A stretch of 64,000 nt of DNA from Shewanella glacialimarina (GTDB taxonomy: Bacteria; Pseudomonadota; Gammaproteobacteria; Enterobacterales; Shewanellaceae), in NCBI RefSeq assembly GCF_020511155.1, contig NZ_CP041216.1:2108001-2172000 (forward strand). Reading direction: 5' to 3'. Of this stretch, positions 57,030 through 64,000 are shown piece after piece. Both the position numbers and the translations under genes were made by a program. How positions within the stretch are numbered: position 1 is the stretch's first letter; each line of letters opens with the position of its first letter. The notes under the pieces were generated by a model. It did no database searches. It saw only the letters and a program-made list of their open reading frames with translations, and was not told the DNA's origin.

Positions 57030-57330
57030 CCCCAGAGTGTGTTTGCCATTTTGAAAAAAAGTAAACGTCGTGGCGCTTCGCCCACACCAGACCAAAGGGG
57101 CAAAACGCTTGCGCCCCTTTGGAAACCCTCAGCGCCCCAGACGAAAAATGCTGTAAAGCGCATAATTTCGATGGGGATCGATCCAGCTTTAAACTTCATC
57201 TGTAACCGGCTTCGGCCATTATCAAAAAGCCCTAACGCTTCCGATGAGCCGTCCCTGGCCCAACGAAAGCTAGCGTGGCACCCATGCCAAGCTCACGGCC
57301 TTTTCTCGATGACCTCAATTCAAATTTAGT
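57030..57330. repeat. GC-rich structured intergenic element
   Basis: Markedly more GC-rich than the surroundings, with a perfect 10-bp stem CCAAAGGGGC / GCCCCTTTGG at 57092-57122. The wording resembles dispersed repeats I recall from Shewanella genomes. Open frames here look incidental. Confidence 0.5.
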
Positions 57331-57715
57331 CTGGAAGGTTTTGTGTCTACTAGTTATGAACATAGTTAAATCGAAGAAGCGAAAATATCATCTGCATAAT
57401 AACCTGCTGCAGGCAATAGATGAGATTGAAGTCACGGACTGACTTAATCTATCCAATGTAATGTGCATTAAAACATTGAATTAAAGCTATAAAGTAGATT
57501 AAAGTATGGAAACTTAAGGACAAAGTAGGGCAACCTCGAACGTAATCATCGAGCGCGCCATTTAGGGAAGAAAAAGCCATTCAATAGCATGTGCCCATCA
57601 GCTCCCTTTTTAAAGTTTACTCTGACCCCCTAATTTTAAACAACCTGGTTTTAACCTCGGCTTAGGTAAGAGGGTAATATTGCTCTTAATGCCGCTTTAC
57701 AAATAGGAAAATGTT
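57331..57715. other. Gene-poor stretch
   Basis: A 28-codon frame (57356-57442) begins M-N-I-V-K-S-K-K-R-K-Y; I cannot support it as a gene. An ACTCTGACCCCC stretch near 57622 resembles sequence often found next to REP-associated transposases, but no such gene is present. Confidence 0.35.
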
Positions 57716-57955
57716 TTGAGAATAATTGTATTACTTCTACCCATAATATTTATATGTTCATGTTCATCAGTAGATGAACATTCTGCTTGTGCATTTGTTA
57801 TTGGTGCAAATGATAGCAATCAAAGAATAGAAGAAGAAAATTCAAGACCAAATGCTCGAGAAAATAGCAAAGCTGGCATAACAAATGTTATCAATGGGGT
57901 TTTAAGTGTTTTTTCTGAATTAATAAATAAGTCTGAAAAAGAATGTGAGTTTTAA
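57716..57955 (+). CDS. Small putative lipoprotein
   Basis: 79 residues from TTG 57716, with AGGA seven bases upstream. The sequence begins M-R-I-I-V-L-L-L-P-I-I-F-I-C-S-C-S-S, a signal peptide with a lipobox-like end, then a polar Asn/Glu-rich stretch with a final C-E-F. A nearby ATG (57711) is out of frame and stops at once. Unknown family. It lies in accessory DNA. Confidence 0.5.
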   Translation: MRIIVLLLPIIFICSCSSVDEHSACAFVIGANDSNQRIEEENSRPNARENSKAGITNVINGVLSVFSELINKSEKECEF

Positions 57956-58149
57956 ACCAGGGCGGGAAGTCACTTAATTAATTACATATTTCCCCAAAAA
58001 AGAAGGTATAAAGCAAGAGAAAGCTGAAAGCATCTACTTTCTTGATCTTATGAGAAATATATTAATTTCTTATAGGGAAATGCATCGAATGCATCAGTTG
58101 ATTAAGTGCCTGTTTAATTATTACTATTTAATTCATCAAAAAGCCGCTT
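57956..58149. other. Gene-free AT-rich stretch
   Basis: No gene or structured RNA that I can support. The sequence at the right end on the minus strand, AAGCGGCTTTTTGATG, looks like half of a terminator stem. Confidence 0.35.
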
Positions 58150-58222
58150 AATCGGGTAGCCGGAGGTGTCTAGCCTCCAGTCCCCACACCACCCTGCATG
58201 CGGCTCCGCACAGGGACGTTCA
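58150..58222 (-). ncRNA. Probable 3' end (domains V and VI) of a group II intron
   Basis: On the minus strand: CCCTG-TGCGGAGCCGCA-TGCAGGG forms a domain V-like hairpin, then GGTGTGGGG, then CTGGAGG...CCTCCGG forms a domain VI-like stem, ending GGCTACCCGAT, wording typical of group II intron 3' ends. No reverse-transcriptase ORF is upstream, so it appears 5'-truncated. Confidence 0.55.
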
Positions 58223-59036
58223 TTTAGACGCCTAACCTAAACTTACTGGTTAACTATTTATTACAATAGTTAACTGCGATCCATCTCTTAGTGAACATAA
58301 GCCCGCTTCTTAAGATAGTCATTACAAATGATAATGCAAATCGTAAACTTTAGAGCCTAAGCACTAACAAGCTTTTGTCCAAAAACGAGTTAACTCTTGT
58401 TCTGATTTAGCTTTTACTACAATCACAAATGAAGCTAAATCGAAGAGATAAAAATGCAGGTGCAGATGAGCCAGCGAGTATCCAAAACAGGGCGAAGTTT
58501 CACTAAGTGAAACTTTTCTGAGCGAGAGGCATGGATGCCGAACTGGCTGTTTAACATGGATGTTATTTGTTTTGGTTAAGCCCACATGGATGCTGATTTT
58601 AAAACCAAGAGCCGGCGTCTAGCTCAATCATTTGTACATGGAGTCACATTTTGAGCCCATTCTGTCCAGAAGTGAGCTTGAAGCTCATCAAGCTTTATCA
58701 TTATCGCTCGGCGATGAACGTCGCATGTATATTATCGATGCCAATTAACCTCTTAGGTATTTTGTGCGGCTTGTTTTGTTACTTGCGCTACTACCTTCTT
58801 TGCAACCTCATCTATTATTTGCTCTGTTATCGAACATTTATCGCCCCACTTTTGTGCATTTAAACAACTGTTTTAATGGGTGCTAAATAAGCCAAATATT
58901 CTTATTTATTCATAACGCACTGTAATTAAATAATATTGTCTGTCTTATTATTGTCATTAATCTGTCTTCTTACTGTTACTTAACACTGGCATGGTAGCTG
59001 CTATTACTTGTTATGGTGCAGAGCATGGAGACAAAT
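58223..59036. other. Accessory gene-poor region up to malQ
   Basis: Contains a stem-loop AAGTTTCAC / GTGAAACTT at 58495-58515 followed by TTTC, and CATGGATG three times between 58530 and 58592. The rightmost part should include the malQ promoter. Open frames here are not supported. Confidence 0.4.
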
Positions 59037-61388
59037 ATGGGGCTAGAGAAGTTACTGTATTTGCAGGGCGTTGGGGCAGAGTTTATTGACTGCTTTGGCA
59101 GGCATGTAAAAATTGATCAACACGATAGGCTAGGGATAGTAAAAGCGATGTTGGCACCAAATGGCCATGAGCCATTATCAGCATCCTTAAGTAAGCATCT
59201 GCCAGTTAATAGCAGTATTAATAAAAGCATTAACAATAGTATCAGTCACGATGAACCTTTGAGTGTGTCTATCGTTGAGGAGACTGTTTATACGTTAGAT
59301 GCAAAGCCATGGTTATCGATATTACCTTCTTTTCAATACAGTTATGTATCAATGGCCGCTGCACACATTCATTTACCTGAACAAGATGCTGTGGTTAGGG
59401 TTGAAATCATTTTTGATCAAATGAGTCGCCGCCCTATAGATTCACCTAGCAGCGCTGTATTTACTTGTCGTACGAGTGACATGGCCATTATTGGTGAGTA
59501 TTACTACCAAGGTGTTCGTTATTGCCGCTATCAATTTACCCTCAATCAATTTACTGAATTTGCTATTCCTGATGGTTATCATCATATATCGGTAGAAATT
59601 GAGTCTGCAGCGAATATAAACACGGTTTCTTCTGCCTCAGCAACTTTACTTATTGCCCCTAATCATTGTTTTGATGCTGGGCTGGTTAAGCAAACCCAAC
59701 AAAAATTGTGGGGAATAAGCGTCCAACTTTATAGTTTAAAAAAGGGCGGCGAGGGTTTTGATGCAATAGGGGACTTTAGCAGCTTAAAAAAAATGATTGA
59801 ATATAGTGCCTCTATGGGGGCTGATTTTGTCATGCTTAATCCTTTACATGCACTTGATATTACTAATCCAGACAATTGTAGTCCCTATAGTCCAACAGAC
59901 AGAAGACGACTGAATCCACTCTATATCGATCTTGATGAGATGCACAATCTGTTAACTAAAGACAGTAATACTTATGTTGATATGAAACATAATGATTTTT
60001 ATGTGAAAATAAATCATTTAAAAAATATCAGTTACAAAAAGGTTTTTGACTATAAATATCGCTCATTTGTAATTATGTATGAATTATTTTCTGCTAATAG
60101 TAAGGCTGTAAATTCAAGTTATTATCAACAGTTTCGCCAATTTGTTGAGCAAGAAGGTCAGTCACTGCAGCAGTTTTGTGCAGATCAGGTATGTCAATCT
60201 CCCCAATGGCTAACTATGCCAGAAGAGTTTTATGCCTATTTGCAGTTTATCGCGGTAGAGCAACTTAAGGCATGCCAAGCATATTGCACATCCCTTGATA
60301 TGAAAATCGGCCTGATTGGTGATTTAGCCATAGGCGCCTTACTTAGTGGCAATGAAGTACAAAGCAATATTGGTCAGTTTTGTACACAAGCCAGTATTGG
60401 TGCGCCGCCAGATCCTTTTTCGGCAAGTGGCCAAAATTGGGGGTTAACGCCATTAGATCCCGTTAAGCTGAAACAGGCTGACTATCAACATTTTATTGAT
60501 TTGCTTCATACTAATATGCGCTTTTATGGTGCAATTAGAATTGATCATGTTATGGGATTACTCAGACTCTGGTGGTGGCCTGTCAATAAACACTGGGGCA
60601 ACGGCGCCTATGTTTACTACCCATTAGAGACTCTACTCGCCATTGTTTGTATTGAGAGCCATCGCGCTAATTGCGTTGTTATTGGTGAAGACTTAGGCAC
60701 GGTTCCGCCTGAAATTATCGATGCTATGGCTCAGCGTAATATTTTATCGAATCAATTATTTTATTTTACTACACAACAACATCAGTTCTGTCCGCCTGAT
60801 TCACACAAAACCAATAGTTTAATGATGTTGGCTAATCACGATGTCGCACCATTAAAAGCCTGGTGGCAAGGTGAAGATTTATTGATCCGTCAGCGCTTAG
60901 CGCAATATGAGTCAGAACAGGATTTTATCACCGAAGCTGAGCAACGTGACGTTGATAAATGGCACCTTATTGATTGGCTAGTTATCGGGCTTGGCCAAGT
61001 TAAATCTGGTGGCCTGCACTTGCCTGTTGACGTCAGTTTGTTACTTGCAGAATTACAAAACTTGTTAAGCCAATATCATCAGATACCTGTCGACAAACGT
61101 GCACCTCACATGGGCTTAAAAAAAGCTTTATCTGAATTAGTTTTCAATCGGTTACTTAATGCTTGGCTGATTGTGGCGTCAACAAGTAACTCGACATTAT
61201 TTTGTGTCCAGCTTGCTGATTTGATGGCTGATAACCACTGCGTCAATATTCCGGGAACCTGGAAAGAGTTTCCTAATTGGCAACGCCGATTACCGATGAC
61301 CTTGACGCAACTGTTTCAAGATAAGGCCATTCAGCAACGATGCCAATTAGTCTTGGCGAGCAGAAATCACCACAACCAAAATGAATAG
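59037..61388 (+). CDS. malQ: 4-alpha-glucanotransferase (amylomaltase)
   Basis: About 783 residues. The GH77 core runs from about residue 220, with S-P-Y-S-P-T-D-R near 290, the nucleophile aspartate in R-I-D-H-V-M-G near 505, the acid/base in G-E-D-L-G-T-V-P near 550, and the third acid in N-H-D-V-A-P near 607. The first 200 residues form an N-terminal domain as in E. coli MalQ (694 residues). It transfers glucan segments. ATG 59037 follows GGAG; the in-frame ATG at 59013 has no such site. First gene of the glycogen operon. Confidence 0.92.
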   Translation: MGLEKLLYLQGVGAEFIDCFGRHVKIDQHDRLGIVKAMLAPNGHEPLSASLSKHLPVNSSINKSINNSISHDEPLSVSIVEETVYTLDAKPWLSILPSFQYSYVSMAAAHIHLPEQDAVVRVEIIFDQMSRRPIDSPSSAVFTCRTSDMAIIGEYYYQGVRYCRYQFTLNQFTEFAIPDGYHHISVEIESAANINTVSSASATLLIAPNHCFDAGLVKQTQQKLWGISVQLYSLKKGGEGFDAIGDFSSLKKMIEYSASMGADFVMLNPLHALDITNPDNCSPYSPTDRRRLNPLYIDLDEMHNLLTKDSNTYVDMKHNDFYVKINHLKNISYKKVFDYKYRSFVIMYELFSANSKAVNSSYYQQFRQFVEQEGQSLQQFCADQVCQSPQWLTMPEEFYAYLQFIAVEQLKACQAYCTSLDMKIGLIGDLAIGALLSGNEVQSNIGQFCTQASIGAPPDPFSASGQNWGLTPLDPVKLKQADYQHFIDLLHTNMRFYGAIRIDHVMGLLRLWWWPVNKHWGNGAYVYYPLETLLAIVCIESHRANCVVIGEDLGTVPPEIIDAMAQRNILSNQLFYFTTQQHQFCPPDSHKTNSLMMLANHDVAPLKAWWQGEDLLIRQRLAQYESEQDFITEAEQRDVDKWHLIDWLVIGLGQVKSGGLHLPVDVSLLLAELQNLLSQYHQIPVDKRAPHMGLKKALSELVFNRLLNAWLIVASTSNSTLFCVQLADLMADNHCVNIPGTWKEFPNWQRRLPMTLTQLFQDKAIQQRCQLVLASRNHHNQNE

Positions 61389-61448
61389 CCAGAACAACTT
61401 AATACCGTTAGGCCAGCAAACGACAAAAATTACCTTATGGAAGCCATT

Positions 61449-63767
61449 ATGATGATAACAAGTGCCACCAATATTCATGCTTCAGTGCTTAGTCAGATAA
61501 GTGTGGGTCAATTTAACGATGTGTTCTCGCAACTTGGAATGCATTATGTTGAAGAGATTAAATCACTTGTTATAAATTGCTTTTTACCAGAGGCAAGTCA
61601 GGTTGAGGTGATTGATTTAAAAAGTGGTCGTAAAGTGGCAACACTGACTGCGGTTGATGCTGGTTTTTTTAGTGGCAAAATTCCCCGTCGTAAAAATAAG
61701 TTTCAATATCTATTGCGAGTCAGTTACCCGCTTAGTGTGGTTGAGATTATTGACCCTTACCAATTTGATAGCCTACTTGATGATAAAGATGTTTATTTAT
61801 TCAACGAGGGCTCACAGTTACAAGCTTATTTATTTCAAGGCGCTAATTGGCAAACCCACCAAGGTATTAAAGGGGTTCACTTTTGCGTGTGGGCGCCTAA
61901 TGCACAAAATGTTGCGCTTGTTGGCGATATGAACCATTGGGATCCGCGCCGTCATATATTAAGACGACATCCAGCAAGTGGCTTGTGGGACATCTTTATC
62001 GCTGATGTTGATGCCGGCATGCATTATAAGTTTAGTATTGAAGATGCGCAGGGCAATAGGCATGAAAAGTCAGATCCCTACGCCAAAATGATGCAGGCTG
62101 CACCGGGGAATGCATCTATTGTGACTGATGTTGATGCTTATCAATGGCAAGATACTAACTGGAAGACACAAAGGATAGCTAACGCACAACAATCTAGTCG
62201 TCAAAGTTGCAATCAACCGATGGCAATATATGAGGTGCAACTAGCCTCATGGCGCCGCAAAGGGGACACAGGTGAATGCTTTTATGACTATCAGCAATTA
62301 ATCGATGAACTTATTCCCTATGTCAAAAAAATGGGTTTTACACATCTGCAATTAATGCCGATCAGTGAATATCCATTTGATGGTTCGTGGGGTTATCAAC
62401 CCGTAGGCTTGTATGCACCGACCTATCGTTTTGGCAAACCAGAAGGCTTAAAAGCCTTTATCGACAGTTGTCACCAACATGACCTAGCAGTGTTGCTTGA
62501 TTGGGTACCGGCACATTTTCCTAAAGACCCACACGGCCTGGCTCGTTTTGATGGTTCATGTCTTTATGAACATGCCGATCCACGCCAGGGAGAGCACCCA
62601 GATTGGGATACCCTTATTTATAACTATGGCCGAGCGGAAGTTAACAGTTTCTTGTTAAGTAATGCTTATTACTGGTTAAGTGAGTTTCATTTTGACGGCC
62701 TTAGATTAGATGCCGTGTCGTCAATGTTGTATTTAGATTATTCAAGAGAACAAGACCAATGGTTACCCAATGAACACGGGGGCCGTGAGAATTTAGCTGC
62801 GATAAGTTTTCTAAAACGACTGAATATCGAAATGTATCAAGCTTTTCCGGGCATAGATATGGTCGCTGAAGAATCTACCGCTTGGGGCGGAGTGACTCAA
62901 AGTACCGAGCATCAAGGTTTAGGTTTTGGTTATAAGTGGAATATGGGCTGGATGAATGACTCGCTTAGTTATTTAAAGCGCGATCCGCTTTATCGCTCTC
63001 ACCACCACAATGAACTGACATTTGGTTTAGTGTATGCCTATACAGAGCAATTCATACTGTCGGTTAGTCACGATGAAGTGGTGCACGGTAAGGGTTCGCT
63101 CATTAATAAGATCCCCGGAGATGACTGGCAAAAATTTGCTACTTTACGGGCCTACTTTGGTTTTATGTGGGCTCATCCAGGCAAGAAGCTGTTATTTATG
63201 GGGTGCGAATTTGCACAGCGAAACGAATGGAATCATAACCTAAGTTTAGATTGGCATTTACTAGAGTATCAAGCTCATCAGCAAATACAGCACTGGATCC
63301 AAGATCTTAATGCACTTTACCTGCACACCCCGGCATTATATGCACTTGATACTCATCCGGCGGGTTTCAGTTGGCTTGATTGCCATAACGAGGCCAATAG
63401 TATTTTAGTGTTTGCTCGATTTGGCAAACAGTCTAATGAGCATGTAGTGATTGTGATCAATATGACACCAACAGTGCACCATGATTTTCGCATCGGTTTA
63501 CCTCAACATACAGCTTATCAGCAAGCGTTAAACAGTGATTATGCCCGCTATGGCGGATCGAACCTGATTAATGAGCATGCTATCGATGCTGAAGTTCAAG
63601 CATGGCAAGGGCAAGATTACAGTGCGCTGATAACAGTGCCGCCATTGTCCTGTGTGATTTTTACGCCAGTCATTAAACCGTCTGTAAAATCACTCTCGCA
63701 ACCTAAAACAAAAGCAAAGTCTGAGCCTAAAGCTAAATCAAAGCCGAAGACGTCATCTAAAACCTAA
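61449..63767 (+). CDS. glgB: 1,4-alpha-glucan branching enzyme
   Basis: About 772 residues: an N-terminal region and CBM48 domain ([11 protein letters not shown]), a GH13 barrel with the nucleophile in D-G-L-R-L-D-A-V near residue 405, the acid in A-E-E-S near 460 and H-D-E-V-V-H-G-K near 527, and a C-terminal beta domain. It adds alpha-1,6 branches to glycogen. A lysine/proline-rich tail of about 27 residues follows. In-frame ATGs at 61437, 61449 and 61452 are possible starts. Confidence 0.95.
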   Translation: MMITSATNIHASVLSQISVGQFNDVFSQLGMHYVEEIKSLVINCFLPEASQVEVIDLKSGRKVATLTAVDAGFFSGKIPRRKNKFQYLLRVSYPLSVVEIIDPYQFDSLLDDKDVYLFNEGSQLQAYLFQGANWQTHQGIKGVHFCVWAPNAQNVALVGDMNHWDPRRHILRRHPASGLWDIFIADVDAGMHYKFSIEDAQGNRHEKSDPYAKMMQAAPGNASIVTDVDAYQWQDTNWKTQRIANAQQSSRQSCNQPMAIYEVQLASWRRKGDTGECFYDYQQLIDELIPYVKKMGFTHLQLMPISEYPFDGSWGYQPVGLYAPTYRFGKPEGLKAFIDSCHQHDLAVLLDWVPAHFPKDPHGLARFDGSCLYEHADPRQGEHPDWDTLIYNYGRAEVNSFLLSNAYYWLSEFHFDGLRLDAVSSMLYLDYSREQDQWLPNEHGGRENLAAISFLKRLNIEMYQAFPGIDMVAEESTAWGGVTQSTEHQGLGFGYKWNMGWMNDSLSYLKRDPLYRSHHHNELTFGLVYAYTEQFILSVSHDEVVHGKGSLINKIPGDDWQKFATLRAYFGFMWAHPGKKLLFMGCEFAQRNEWNHNLSLDWHLLEYQAHQQIQHWIQDLNALYLHTPALYALDTHPAGFSWLDCHNEANSILVFARFGKQSNEHVVIVINMTPTVHHDFRIGLPQHTAYQQALNSDYARYGGSNLINEHAIDAEVQAWQGQDYSALITVPPLSCVIFTPVIKPSVKSLSQPKTKAKSEPKAKSKPKTSSKT

Positions 63768-63834
63768 GGGTAATCGATAAAAACTGGTTAAGTCCGTTTA
63801 TTGTTTTTGTGCGTGTTGTAAAGGAGTGGTGAGT

Positions 63835-64000
63835 ATGGTTAATCGAACTGAAAGTAATGATAAGGTTGAGTATAAACCGTCAATTGTCGCAGGCGTTAAT
63901 CACCTAATACTCGATGAAGGTATGCCTTATCCTTTAGGGGCAAATCTAACCGAGAATGGGGTGAATTTTTCACTGTTTTCAGCCAATGCCACCAAAGTCA
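63835..64000 (+). CDS. glgX: Glycogen debranching enzyme, partial (start only)
   Basis: The frame from ATG 63835 is open to the window edge, giving 55 residues. AAAGGAG is eight bases upstream. The reading M-P-Y-P-L-G-A-N-L-(T)-E-N-G-V-N-F-S-L-F-S-A-N-A-T-K-V is the N-terminal CBM48 start of GlgX-type debranching enzymes. Third gene of the malQ-glgB-glgX operon, 67 bases after glgB. Confidence 0.85.
   Translation, partial: MVNRTESNDKVEYKPSIVAGVNHLILDEGMPYPLGANLTENGVNFSLFSANATKV

Noticed and set aside
57027..57329. 100-residue plus-strand frame in the GC-rich element
   Set aside because: Composition is that of the repeat; no ribosome-binding site or recognisable domain.
58651..58863. 70-residue hydrophobic plus-strand frame
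   Set aside because: Non-ATG start without a ribosome-binding site, inside repeat-like DNA; hydrophobicity is due to T-rich sequence.

Overview
This window is AT-rich chromosomal DNA from a gammaproteobacterium, most probably a Shewanella of the cold-marine type. The case rests on gene content and order: uraA, hda, yfgD, bepA and perM lie together as in enteric bacteria and Shewanella; hmgA and hppD are paired; a ChrR-type ECF sigma operon, CheV and a SlyD with a histidine-rich tail are present; and malQ-glgB-glgX form a glycogen operon. This is recognition from sequence, not a database match. No tRNA, rRNA, CRISPR array or prophage was seen.

Layout. 1-6000: a partial lipoprotein, an anchored glutaredoxin, a large DUF748 protein, a short acetyltransferase, DUF445, VOC and DUF1289 proteins. 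6000-15550: uraA, a DUF2066 protein, hda, an extra HExxH lipoprotein, DUF2069, arsC/yfgD, bepA, a TusA-like protein, perM and rof. 15550-24300: a SixA-like phosphatase, lipoprotein CpdB, a porin with a small phosphate-binding-like protein, a chemoreceptor with a sigma-28-type promoter, and ggt. 24300-33700: a FemAB-like acyltransferase, a LysE exporter, hppD and hmgA with a divergent LysR regulator, AIM24-like and EVE proteins, a periplasmic binding protein, YccF and a PLP-dependent enzyme. 33700-38200: a gene-poor stretch with an overlooked 57-residue ORF, then the ChrR-sigma operon, a LON-domain gene and cheV. 38200-48100: small conserved genes, an MltB-like transglycosylase, SlyD, an esterase, a UshA-type lipoprotein behind a Pho box, ibpA behind a heat-shock promoter and an RNA-thermometer hairpin, soxR with a divergent two-gene unit, and a fasciclin protein. 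48150-49370: one IS3-family element. 49400-56250: a lipoprotein, a TIGR03643 protein, ansA, sppA and fadH. 56300-59030: gene-poor accessory DNA with a GC-rich structured element and what looks like the 3' end of a group II intron. 59037 to the end: malQ, glgB and the start of glgX.

The most interesting signal is regulatory. The ChrR-linked sigma operon and the neighbouring LON-domain gene have nearly identical promoters (TGATCC or TGATCA, 15 bases, CGTATA), and the fasciclin gene about 11 kb away has a close variant (TGATCT, 16 bases, CGTAAA). This suggests a small envelope or oxidative-stress regulon readable from the window itself. Further readable switches are a near-perfect SoxR operator in a 19-base promoter spacer, a ROSE-like hairpin masking the ibpA ribosome-binding site, a triple Pho box, and a frameshift signal inside the IS element.
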